Source: Muribaculaceae bacterium (GTDB lineage Bacteria > Bacteroidota > Bacteroidia > Bacteroidales > Muribaculaceae). From it: a stretch of DNA of 64,000 bases. Numbering within the stretch: position 1 is the first letter of the stretch; each line of letters opens with the position of its first letter. The position numbers and the translations under genes were made by a program. The stretch is taken from NCBI GenBank assembly GCA_023662835.1, contig JAMPII010000003.1, forward strand, positions 16,953-80,952. The letters run 5' to 3'. Shown one piece after another: positions 44,108 through 52,163 of this stretch. A model generated the notes under the pieces. The model was not told the origin of the DNA and searched no databases. It saw nothing but the letters and a program-made list of their open reading frames with translations.

Positions 44108-46942
44108 TTATTTTAATACAGGTTTTAATTCGTCAGGATCGTCGTTGGAGTACATTTTAATCGGTTCTGCCTCATTGTCATACAGATTATGGATAAGCAT
44201 GGGGTCGATAGTAAGCCGGGGGTTAAATTTGTCGCTACCCAGATATGATAGGATTGACTTGCGCATCTGACGTGCAACAGGGCGTTTGTCTAAATCGTGG
44301 TCGATGTCGAATGTTGTCATGAAAAGTTTTCCGTTCAATACCTTTGCTTCGACAATCATTCCAAGCTTGCGGTTCAGATGCCAGGTATCGATCGGCTGCA
44401 TGGGCGATTGATAACCGGCGGGGAACCGGCTTAGGTTCATAACTTGAGCCTTATTCACAAGCTCCCACCAGTTAATGTTTGTCCAGTCGTCGGTTGGAAA
44501 TTCATCGAATACGGGATGAGTCGTATCGATTGTAGCGCCGGTTGTGTGTGGAGGGCGCATCTTGAACCAACTGGTGTTCCAAAATACGGGTAAATAGTGC
44601 TGTTTTATATCGTTTCCGTATTTTATCATTCCTGCAGCCGTTAATAGAACGTTACCCCCATTTCGCAACACCTGCTCGGCTTTCTTATCGAATAGTGAAG
44701 TGATGTACAGGTTTTCAACTTCGGGCATTTCGACAGAATTAGGATAAACCCATAAATCCCAATTGTTTTCAGCGTTGCTGCCTACCGATACGCACAAGTT
44801 ATATTTGCCTGTTGTGAGATTCTCTACCAATGGTAGGTTCACTGTGTCGACTGGCTGATTTTTCCCTACAACAAATGATTTGGTTAATTGTGTGTTTAAG
44901 ATCATACGGCCGGCAGGATCGATGATGATAATTTTAACCGGGACATTGTCTAACGTGGATGCTGAAGAATTGTACAATTCAATAGGAACGGTTAATTGTT
45001 CGCCTGTTTCGTAAACGAATTTCGCAAATCTGGCGAGCGGAACAATAGGAGCACAGAAACCTTGCCATTTTTTCTTATCGGTGTAGCCTTTTTCGCGCCA
45101 CATAACATTGAGCACACCCACCAAAGCAGTTCCCTGCCCGCTATAATCGTTAAGTCCGAGCATCTGGAATCCGGCATAATTTGGTGTGCGTAAATTCTTT
45201 TCGATATCGTATTTATAGGCAAGCTGTTGAAGTTTACCACTGGCATTAAGGAACTTCGCAAACTGTGAAGCCATACCATTATCGGCCAATGTTTCCCGGA
45301 AAATCTCGAAGTTCTTGGCTTTATACACCCCCGTGTATTGACTTATTTCGTTGAAATCGGGGTAGGCACACCATTGGCCGGTTTCGTGCCCCAAGCGTGG
45401 TTCCTTAACAGGGAATGTCAGCGTCTGGGTTCTACCCTTTTGAACAACTGTTTCCATGTCGTTGGCGAAATCGTCGGCCGAGCCGGGACGCTTTTTATCC
45501 CAAGTCAGGCCACGCGCTCCCCCTTTTACGTGATACTCGCTTTTAGGATCCCACGCCCAGCCACCACCGACCGATGCTCCACAGTAAACGCGGCGGTTGT
45601 CGCCCGAGGCGCGCCATGTGTCAACAAAATCACCAACCCATTCAACCCAGTTGCCGGCCGGCTCGTTGCCTGCGGCCAGCATTGTGAATGATGGGTGGTT
45701 GCCATAGGCTTCAACCATGCGCTGTGTTTCCTGCATCAGGAAACGGTCGATTGACATTCCTACACCCAGTTTAACACCATGGTTGGGCCAGGAGGGGCCT
45801 TCAGGCTGTAGATAGAAGCCTACCCTGTCGGCCGCAACGAATGCGGCCTCCGGCGGGCAATAAGAATGGAAACGCATGTGATTCAAACCATATTCCTTAC
45901 ATTTATCAAAAACTTTTATCCATGATTCAACATCGGTTGGAGGGAAACCGGTTAAAGGGAAATTACAATTTTCCACTGTTCCGCGCATAAAAGTAGGACG
46001 ATCGTTTATATAAAACTGGCGGTCACGTATTTCGATTTTACGCATACCGAATTGATGATTAACGGTGTCGTTCCCTACAATTGCCGTCATTGTGTATAGG
46101 TTGGGAGTGAACTCATCCCAAGGCTTGAAGTTGCCCATCGGGAAGTTTAGGGTTACAGTTCCATCAGCTGCGGTTTTAACCGGATATGTTTTCTTTTTGT
46201 TGTTTGCAATTAGAGTAACGTCGATTTTCTTGGAGGCATTGGCCAGCTTCAACTTAACGTTGACCGATTTATCGGCCATACACGGATAAATATCAAGTTT
46301 TTTTATATGTGTTTTAGGACGGGCTTGCAATTCGATGCGACCGGCAATGCCGTTCCAGTTGCCTTGAGTCTGGTCGGTGACGCTATGCGAGTCCTGACCT
46401 ACGCATACATTTTCAATCCCATTGTATACATTTATTGTGATTAGGTTGTCGCGTCCGGGAACAATAAAATCGGTAACGTCGAATTCATGCGGGACACTGA
46501 GTGTTGAATCGGTGCCCACATATCTGGAGTTTACGCACACGCGGGTTTCGATATGAGGCCGTTCCAAAAACAAGGTGATGCACTTTCCTTTCCAATTTTC
46601 GGGGACATAAACTGTTTTAGTATAAACCGCCTTGCCGACATATTCCTTTTCAGGAGTCAGGAAGAACGGGAATTTTATGTTGCCCGGCTGCCGATACTTT
46701 TCATAAATCGGAGAATGATAATAGGACAGGTCGAACAAGCTTCCTGTCCATTTTGTGTCGACCGTCACGGGGTTGCCAATATTGTTTGTGAGCATAGAGC
46801 CGGGAAGGGTAATCTCCTTTGCGGTTGCTGAGTCGGCAGCATGATGACAAATGCTCCATTTGCCGGCTAGGTCGATAACCTCAGCTACGGCATAGACAGA
46901 CCCAATCAGTATCGCGGCCGCAATCAAAAGGTGGTTTTTCAT
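44108..46942 (-). CDS. Secreted glycoside hydrolase family 2 protein
   Basis: 944 residues with a signal peptide (about 1-20). Domain order: sugar-binding jelly roll (about 25-210), immunoglobulin-like linker (about 215-310), TIM barrel (about 315-640), then beta-sandwich extensions to the end. The acid/base Glu is E427 in AAGNEPAGNW and the nucleophile is probably E520 in GHETGQWCAYP. GH2 includes beta-galactosidases, glucuronidases and mannosidases; the exact sugar is not readable. It is 27 bp downstream of ispD on the same strand. No SusC/SusD pair is nearby, so it is not in a classical polysaccharide utilisation locus within this window. Confidence 0.88.
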   Translation of the reverse strand: MKNHLLIAAAILIGSVYAVAEVIDLAGKWSICHHAADSATAKEITLPGSMLTNNIGNPVTVDTKWTGSLFDLSYYHSPIYEKYRQPGNIKFPFFLTPEKEYVGKAVYTKTVYVPENWKGKCITLFLERPHIETRVCVNSRYVGTDSTLSVPHEFDVTDFIVPGRDNLITINVYNGIENVCVGQDSHSVTDQTQGNWNGIAGRIELQARPKTHIKKLDIYPCMADKSVNVKLKLANASKKIDVTLIANNKKKTYPVKTAADGTVTLNFPMGNFKPWDEFTPNLYTMTAIVGNDTVNHQFGMRKIEIRDRQFYINDRPTFMRGTVENCNFPLTGFPPTDVESWIKVFDKCKEYGLNHMRFHSYCPPEAAFVAADRVGFYLQPEGPSWPNHGVKLGVGMSIDRFLMQETQRMVEAYGNHPSFTMLAAGNEPAGNWVEWVGDFVDTWRASGDNRRVYCGASVGGGWAWDPKSEYHVKGGARGLTWDKKRPGSADDFANDMETVVQKGRTQTLTFPVKEPRLGHETGQWCAYPDFNEISQYTGVYKAKNFEIFRETLADNGMASQFAKFLNASGKLQQLAYKYDIEKNLRTPNYAGFQMLGLNDYSGQGTALVGVLNVMWREKGYTDKKKWQGFCAPIVPLARFAKFVYETGEQLTVPIELYNSSASTLDNVPVKIIIIDPAGRMILNTQLTKSFVVGKNQPVDTVNLPLVENLTTGKYNLCVSVGSNAENNWDLWVYPNSVEMPEVENLYITSLFDKKAEQVLRNGGNVLLTAAGMIKYGNDIKQHYLPVFWNTSWFKMRPPHTTGATIDTTHPVFDEFPTDDWTNINWWELVNKAQVMNLSRFPAGYQSPMQPIDTWHLNRKLGMIVEAKVLNGKLFMTTFDIDHDLDKRPVARQMRKSILSYLGSDKFNPRLTIDPMLIHNLYDNEAEPIKMYSNDDPDELKPVLK

Positions 46943-46969
46943 GATTTAAGTGTTTGGCTTTATATAAGT

Positions 46970-47677
46970 TTACTTTTTAAGTGAGCGTTCGAATTGCTCG
47001 ATATCGGCAGAATATGTGAGCTTGATATTGGTTGGCTCACCGCGAACAATTTTTATAGGTACATGAGGCATATAGCGTTTCACTACGCTGCAGTCGTCGG
47101 TAGCGAAGAAGTTTTGGTCGGCCAAACCAATTTGGAAGGCTTTTGAAATTGTAGATAAACGAAAACCCTGAGGCGTTTGTGCATTCCACAAAAGAGCGCG
47201 TCGGGGAATGGAATCAATGTAACCTTTGGAGTCGGCCATAATAATGGTGTCAGTAGCCGGAACCGCCAGGCAAACAGCTTCGTGGCGTTCAAGAGTCTCG
47301 ACAACTTCAGTTATTGACTTTTCGGAAATAAGGGCACGAGCCGCGTCGTGGAGAAGTAGGTTCACTCCAGAAGCATCAGCTGCGTAAATTTCGCTATAGT
47401 GTTTTATAGCAGCCAGCGAGGAATGATAGCGTTCCTTACCACCAGTAAGGAGGTCACATTTCTTCTGCAGTCGGGCTGATTCGATTATATGCCTAGTTTC
47501 GTCGACATAATCGGGATGGACCACAACACACAATCGGGCGATGCGCGAGTTATTGTCGAAACGGTGTAGCGTATGCTCAAGAATTGTAACTCCGGCTATA
47601 TGAATAAATTGTTTTGGCACCGGCGCACCCAATCGGCTACCCGTGCCTCCGGCCAGTATGACTGCTATATTTTCCAT
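46970..47677 (-). CDS. ispD: 2-C-methyl-D-erythritol 4-phosphate cytidylyltransferase
   Basis: 235 residues. It makes CDP-methylerythritol in the MEP isoprenoid pathway. Signature AGGTGSRLGAPVPKQF (about 9-24) binds CTP; other motifs are HDAARALIS (about 108-116) and DDCSVVKRY (about 195-203). The sequence is typical in length. A minus-strand TATATTTG box (47692-47685) ends just 7 nt before the ATG, so the transcript may begin at or next to the start codon. The GH2 gene follows 27 bp downstream. Confidence 0.92.
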   Translation of the reverse strand: MENIAVILAGGTGSRLGAPVPKQFIHIAGVTILEHTLHRFDNNSRIARLCVVVHPDYVDETRHIIESARLQKKCDLLTGGKERYHSSLAAIKHYSEIYAADASGVNLLLHDAARALISEKSITEVVETLERHEAVCLAVPATDTIIMADSKGYIDSIPRRALLWNAQTPQGFRLSTISKAFQIGLADQNFFATDDCSVVKRYMPHVPIKIVRGEPTNIKLTYSADIEQFERSLKK

Positions 47678-47684
47678 ATATCGG

Positions 47685-47692
47685 CAAATATA
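47685..47692 (-). promoter_or_regulatory. -7 box abutting the ispD start
   Basis: TATATTTG on the minus strand, exact consensus, separated from the ATG at 47677 by only 7 nt. No -33 TTTG at a good distance. Confidence 0.5.
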
Positions 47693-47734
47693 ACAAAATA
47701 AGTGTTAAAAATGGAGTAAAAGCGCATCCAAATC

Positions 47735-47742
47735 TAACTTTG
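47735..47742 (+). promoter_or_regulatory. -7 box of the oxalate operon
   Basis: TAACTTTG, exact consensus. Transcription from here would give a leader of about 90 nt before the frc ATG at 47840, long for this window. The -33 element is not clear, which would suit a regulated promoter. Confidence 0.5.
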
Positions 47743-47839
47743 TCGGCCGACAGATGTTTTAAAGGCAGAAATGATACTGCGGAAGCAGTTGATATTGTCT
47801 GTGATTAAGAACAATTATTAATTATAAAAATTGAGAACT

Positions 47840-49144
47840 ATGAACACCGCACCTCTACAAGGAATTAAAGTAGTTGACTTCACCAGTGTGCAGTCGGGAC
47901 CTTCTTGTACGCAAATGTTAGCATGGCTTGGCGCCGACGTAATAAAAATTGAACGTCCCGGAACGGGCGATGCAACCAGAAAAGAACTTCAGTTTAATCC
48001 TAACCTACCTAGTTATTATTTCCTTCAGCTTAACAGCGACAAAAAGTCGATCGCTTTGAATGCGGCTACTGCCGACGGAAAGGCAATTCTGACAAAGCTT
48101 ATCCAGGATTGTGATATCTTTGTTGAAAACCTCCACCCCGGAGCTATGGATAAACTGGGATTCAGCTGGGAAGCCGTTCACAAGCTGAACCCTAAATGTA
48201 TTTATGGCACAATCAAGGGATTCCCTGTGACTTCTAAATACAAAAACCTGAAAGCATACGAGCCTGTAGCACAGGTGACAGCCGGTGCTGCCTCAACAAC
48301 AGGCTGGTATTCGGGCGCGTACAACATACCTACACAAAGTGGTGCGGCGTTGGGCGATTCAAACACAGGTATGCACTTGCTGATCGGTTTGTTGGCCGCT
48401 CTGCTACAACGTCAGATTACTGGCGAAGGAACATACGTTTATCAGTCGATGCATAATGCATGTCTTAACCTCTGCCGTATCAAGACCCGCGACCAACTCA
48501 CCCTCGATAAGATTGGCTATCTAACCCAGTTCCCACAGTATCCTAACGAGAAATTCCCCGATTATGTTCCACGTTCGGGTAATACCGAAGGATCGGGCGT
48601 ACTTGGCTGGACCTACAAATGTAAAGGCTGGCAAACGGATCCCAACGATTACGCCTACATTATTCTGCAGCGTGGAGCCAAGGACTTCGAAAAGGCATGT
48701 CAGGCATTTGGCTTTAACGATTGGCTGACCAATCCTGATTTCAACACCGCTGATGCCCGCGACCGTCATAAAGACCAAATTATTGCACGTATCGAACAAT
48801 GGTCGTTGCAATACGATAAGTATGAGGTTGTGAACAAGCTTGCTCCATTCGGAGTTCCTTGCGCGCCGGTATTGAGTACCAAGGAAATTATGAACGACGA
48901 GAGTTTGTATGACGGAAATACGCTGGTTAAGATTAATCAGGGTGGTGAAATCGGCGAGTTCGTAACTGTAGGTTGCCCGTTCACAATGTCGAACTATACG
49001 CCTAACTACGGACCATGTCCATCGCTGGGTGGCAACACCGACGAGATTTTGAAGGCTTACGGTTTCAACGACCAGCAGATAGCTCAGTTTAAGACCAACG
49101 GTACAACCGCTCCTCTGCCTAAAGTTGCCGAACCGGCTCACTAA
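47840..49144 (+). CDS. frc: Formyl-CoA:oxalate CoA-transferase
   Basis: 434 residues from the ATG at 47840. A TTG codon 9 bp earlier would add MRT, but the chosen start aligns with the family N-terminus (TAPLQGIKVVDFTSVQSGPS). It moves CoA from formyl-CoA to oxalate, giving oxalyl-CoA for the next enzyme. The catalytic Asp is D173 in LGDSNTGMHL. The loop that is Gly-rich in characterised enzymes (GGGGQPG-like) reads TEGSGVLGW at about 249-257, so part of the active-site lid is altered. It is followed by oxc and an AEC transporter, the same order as Escherichia coli yfdW-yfdU-yfdV. Confidence 0.93.
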   Translation: MNTAPLQGIKVVDFTSVQSGPSCTQMLAWLGADVIKIERPGTGDATRKELQFNPNLPSYYFLQLNSDKKSIALNAATADGKAILTKLIQDCDIFVENLHPGAMDKLGFSWEAVHKLNPKCIYGTIKGFPVTSKYKNLKAYEPVAQVTAGAASTTGWYSGAYNIPTQSGAALGDSNTGMHLLIGLLAALLQRQITGEGTYVYQSMHNACLNLCRIKTRDQLTLDKIGYLTQFPQYPNEKFPDYVPRSGNTEGSGVLGWTYKCKGWQTDPNDYAYIILQRGAKDFEKACQAFGFNDWLTNPDFNTADARDRHKDQIIARIEQWSLQYDKYEVVNKLAPFGVPCAPVLSTKEIMNDESLYDGNTLVKINQGGEIGEFVTVGCPFTMSNYTPNYGPCPSLGGNTDEILKAYGFNDQQIAQFKTNGTTAPLPKVAEPAH

Positions 49145-49159
49145 ATTCTAAATTAATTA

Positions 49160-49204
49160 AGGCCTCGGATGCTTCAGGAGGAGATTCCGGGCATTCCGAG
49201 GCCT
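49160..49204 (+). promoter_or_regulatory. Intercistronic hairpin frc-oxc
   Basis: AGGCCTCGGA (49160-49169) pairs with TCCGAGGCCT (49195-49204), and TGC/GCA pairs extend it across one bulged base. It has no T run, so it is more likely an mRNA-processing or stability element than a full terminator. Confidence 0.7.
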
Positions 49205-49244
49205 CTACTATATCAATTTACAAACTACCACATAAATTTCAACT

Positions 49245-50993
49245 ATGACCACTTCAACACCTACCGCACCTTCAACAACGGTACAAGCCCCTAAATACCC
49301 CGACCAAGTTACGGGTATGTATATATTAGCCAAAGCTTTACGTATGGTCGGTATTACCAACATGTATGGTATTGTCGGCATACCTGTTACCGATTTCGCA
49401 TATTTAGCACAGGAAATGGGTATTCGTTTTGCCGGATTTCGTCATGAGCAACAAGCCGGAATGGCAGCAGCCACACACGGTTACTTGACAAAGACGCCGG
49501 GCGTTCTGTTGACAGTTTCATCGCTCGGTTTCCTTAACGGTCTGACAGCTACAACCAACGCAACCGTTAACTGCTACCCTATGATTCAGATTTCCGGTTC
49601 AAGCGAACGCGAACCTATCGACCTCGACCAGGGTCCGTACGAAGGGCTGGATCAGTTCAATATCGCAAAACCTTTGGTTAAAGCAGCTTATCGTGTAAAT
49701 AAACCTGAAGATATTCCAACAGCAGTTGTACGCGCCTACCGTGCTGCAATTTCGGGCCGTCCCGGCGGTGTTTATCTGGATGTTACAACACCTTGTTTGG
49801 GCGCTATTATGAACAAAGCCGATGCCGACAAATTGTTCTTCCAGCCGGTTGACCTTTGTCCGTCGGTCATTCCTGCGCCTGAAGCCGTTAATCGTGCTGT
49901 ACAGTTGATAGCCTCAGCCAAAAAGCCGGCTATTATTATCGGTAAAGGAGCGGCTTACGCACAGGTTGAGGATAAAGTGAAGAAACTCGTTGAAATAACG
50001 GGCATTCCATTCTATCCGATGTCGATGGCCAAAGGCGTTCTGCCTGACAAACATCCATTGAGTGCACTGGCGTGCCGCTCGACAATCATGCAACAGGCCG
50101 ACGTTGTTGTTCTCGTAGGCGCACGTTTGAACTGGCTGCTTTCGCGCGGACATGGCAAATGGAGCACTGCAACAAAATTTGTTCAGCTCGATATTCAGCC
50201 TGAGGAAATCGATGTTAACCGTCCTATTGCGGCACCTGTAATAGGTGATCTCGACAGCACGCTTACCGCAATGCTTAACACACTGCCAAACAATAAACTG
50301 AATATGGATCCAACCTGGGTTGCACAGTTGCAGGCCGAAACTAAAGTTAAGAACGCTAAGTTTGCGCAACGGCTTGCCAACAACTCTAATGCACAGCCTA
50401 TGAACCATTGGACAGCACTGGCAGCAATCAAGCCTATACTCGAGTCGAACCCTGACGTAATATTGGTGAACGAAGGAGCCAACACATTGGACGATACCCG
50501 CGACACTATTGAAATGTCATTGCCTCGCCACAGAATTGACTGCGCAACTTGGGCAATCATGGGCATGGGCATAGGCTCATGTATCGGAGCTGCGATGGCA
50601 ACAGGCAAAAGCGTTGTAGCTGTAATGGGCGACAGTGCATTTGGTTTCTCTGGTATGGATTTCAGCACAATTTGTTCGTTCAAACTTCCTGTAACGACAG
50701 TGATTTTTAATAATGGCGGTATTTACAACGGCATTGGAGTTAACCTGTCGAAAAACGGAGATCCTGCGCCTACAACCCTGGACATCAACGCGCGCTACGA
50801 CAAACTTGGTGAAGCATTCGGTGCGACAACCTACTACGTGACAACACCTGCCGAACTGACTTCAGCTCTCAACGAGGCTATCGCGTCGAAGAAACCATGT
50901 TTGATCGACGTTCAGTTGGCAGCCGACTCAGGTAAAGAAAGTGGTCATATCGGCTACCTCAACCCTGCGTCATTGCAAACGATCACCGTATAG
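49245..50993 (+). CDS. oxc: Oxalyl-CoA decarboxylase
   Basis: 582 residues, thiamin-diphosphate enzyme. It converts oxalyl-CoA to formyl-CoA and CO2, consuming a proton. The ThDP-activating Glu is in FRHEQQAGMA (about residue 68), and the magnesium/ThDP motif runs from GDSAFGFSG to IFNNGGIYNG (about 463-495). The oxalyl-CoA-type segment REPIDLDQGPYEGLDQFN (about 124-141) separates it from acetolactate synthases. It has a short Thr/Pro-rich N-terminal extension. It follows frc by 100 bp with a hairpin between, and precedes an AEC transporter; together they form an oxalate-using operon. Confidence 0.95.
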   Translation: MTTSTPTAPSTTVQAPKYPDQVTGMYILAKALRMVGITNMYGIVGIPVTDFAYLAQEMGIRFAGFRHEQQAGMAAATHGYLTKTPGVLLTVSSLGFLNGLTATTNATVNCYPMIQISGSSEREPIDLDQGPYEGLDQFNIAKPLVKAAYRVNKPEDIPTAVVRAYRAAISGRPGGVYLDVTTPCLGAIMNKADADKLFFQPVDLCPSVIPAPEAVNRAVQLIASAKKPAIIIGKGAAYAQVEDKVKKLVEITGIPFYPMSMAKGVLPDKHPLSALACRSTIMQQADVVVLVGARLNWLLSRGHGKWSTATKFVQLDIQPEEIDVNRPIAAPVIGDLDSTLTAMLNTLPNNKLNMDPTWVAQLQAETKVKNAKFAQRLANNSNAQPMNHWTALAAIKPILESNPDVILVNEGANTLDDTRDTIEMSLPRHRIDCATWAIMGMGIGSCIGAAMATGKSVVAVMGDSAFGFSGMDFSTICSFKLPVTTVIFNNGGIYNGIGVNLSKNGDPAPTTLDINARYDKLGEAFGATTYYVTTPAELTSALNEAIASKKPCLIDVQLAADSGKESGHIGYLNPASLQTITV

Positions 50994-51015
50994 AACGTTC
51001 TACAACTAACTTATT

Positions 51016-51057
51016 TATACGCCATATTGCCAAACATACGTTTGGCAATATGGTATA
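51016..51057 (+). promoter_or_regulatory. Intercistronic hairpin oxc-AEC
   Basis: CCATATTGCCAAAC (51022-51035) pairs perfectly with GTTTGGCAATATGG (51040-51053) around a 4-nt ATAC loop; TATA at 51016-51019 and 51054-51057 extends it past a two-base bulge. No T run follows. It occludes the earlier in-frame ATG at 51027, supporting the start at 51075. Confidence 0.75.
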
Positions 51058-51074
51058 ACCTCAATTCCAAAAGT

Positions 51075-52043
51075 ATGCTACACATAATTTTATATGCCAT
51101 AGTTCCTATATTTGTAGTGATGCTGGCAGGTTATATCTCAGGAAAGAAAGGTGTATTCAGCGGCGACGACGCAAAGAAATTCAACAAGATGGTGCTCGAC
51201 TATGCATTGCCGGCAGCCTTGTTCGTATCGATTGTCGATGCAAGCCGCGAGATGTTGATTAAGGACATCAAGCTGACATTAATCTCATTGGTTGTGATTA
51301 TGTTCTGCTTCATGCTTGTTTACTACATTTACGCCTATTGTTTTAAAAATGTCACCAAAGGCGACGCAGCCGTAATGGCTCTTATCAGTGGTTCACCAAC
51401 AATCGGATTTCTCGGGTTTGCGGTACTGGAGCCCATATTCGGTACAACACCGTATGTAGCACTGGTTGTAGCGATTGTAGGTATCGTTGTTAACGCAGTT
51501 GGTATTCCTGTTGGATTGTCGCTGCTTAATGCGAGCCAGGCGAAGCTTAACCCTACTGCTAAAAAGCAAAGTGCCTGGGGACCGGTTTTGCACGCTTTGG
51601 CTCAACCTGTTGCATGGGCTCCTATATTAGCTGTGATTTGGGTGGCCGTCGGTATTCCATGGCCGGCATGGGCTAGTCCGTCGTTCGACCTTATCAAGGG
51701 CGCGAATGCTTCGTTGGCCGTGTTTGCCGCAGGTCTGACTTTGTCGTCGGTTAAGATCAACATCAACTGGCAGGGTATTCTGGGTGCAATATTGAAACTG
51801 ATTGTAATGCCCGCACTGTTGCTTATAGTTGGTATCATATTCAAAATGGAGCCACTGAATCTTAAGATGTTGGTTATTTCGGGTGCACTTCCACCGGCAT
51901 TCTCGGGTATCATTATTGCCAGCGAGTATGACACATATGTCGCTACCGGTACGTCTTCGTTAGCTATCAGTATTATCCTCTTCATGGGATTCTGTCCGCT
52001 GTGGCTGTGGATAACAGAAGTAGCTATTAAAGCATTCATGTAA
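51075..52043 (+). CDS. AEC-family transporter, likely oxalate/formate related
   Basis: 322 residues from the ATG at 51075, which opens the first membrane helix (MLHIILYAIVPIFVVMLAGY). About 10 helices with the AEC/auxin-efflux-carrier pattern: ALPAALFVSIVDA (about 49-61), SGSPTIGFLGFAV (about 110-122) and SGALPPAFSGIIIASEYDTY in helix 9-10. The gene order frc-oxc-AEC matches E. coli yfdW-yfdU-yfdV, so oxalate import or formate export is the best guess. No OxlT homologue is present. The start choice is supported by the hairpin at 51016-51057. A strong terminator follows. Confidence 0.85.
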   Translation: MLHIILYAIVPIFVVMLAGYISGKKGVFSGDDAKKFNKMVLDYALPAALFVSIVDASREMLIKDIKLTLISLVVIMFCFMLVYYIYAYCFKNVTKGDAAVMALISGSPTIGFLGFAVLEPIFGTTPYVALVVAIVGIVVNAVGIPVGLSLLNASQAKLNPTAKKQSAWGPVLHALAQPVAWAPILAVIWVAVGIPWPAWASPSFDLIKGANASLAVFAAGLTLSSVKININWQGILGAILKLIVMPALLLIVGIIFKMEPLNLKMLVISGALPPAFSGIIIASEYDTYVATGTSSLAISIILFMGFCPLWLWITEVAIKAFM

Positions 52044-52085
52044 ATCACATAACATTTGATATAGACACGAGTGATTTTAACCGTG

Positions 52086-52125
52086 AGGCGAAACATTGTT
52101 TATTAATACGATGTTTCGCCTTTTT
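52086..52125 (+). terminator. Rho-independent terminator of the oxalate operon
   Basis: AGGCGAAACAT (52086-52096) pairs with ATGTTTCGCCT (52111-52121), followed by TTTT. Confidence 0.88.
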
Positions 52126-52157
52126 GCATATGAACTCAAAATATTTTGCTACTTTTG
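52123..52157 (+). promoter_or_regulatory. Promoter abutting the endonuclease-like gene
   Basis: TTTG at 52123-52126 and TACTTTTG at 52150-52157 (spacer 23 bp). Only 6 nt separate the -7 box from the ATG at 52164. The -33 element overlaps the terminator T run. Confidence 0.55.
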
Positions 52158-52163
52158 CGACGT

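Noticed and set aside
44031-44270. Plus-strand frame of 79 codons near the GH2 3' end, with a TATTTTTG box close to its start
   Set aside because: Mostly antisense to the GH2 C-terminus, with no recognisable domain; the box lies within rather than upstream of the start region.
48521-49141. Minus-strand reading frame of 206 codons opposite frc
   Set aside because: Antisense to a clear formyl-CoA transferase; length follows from the codon bias of the sense gene.
51027-51074. Earlier in-frame start for the AEC transporter
   Set aside because: It lies inside the 14-bp hairpin stem at 51022-51053 and would add a nonconserved N-terminal tail before the first membrane helix.
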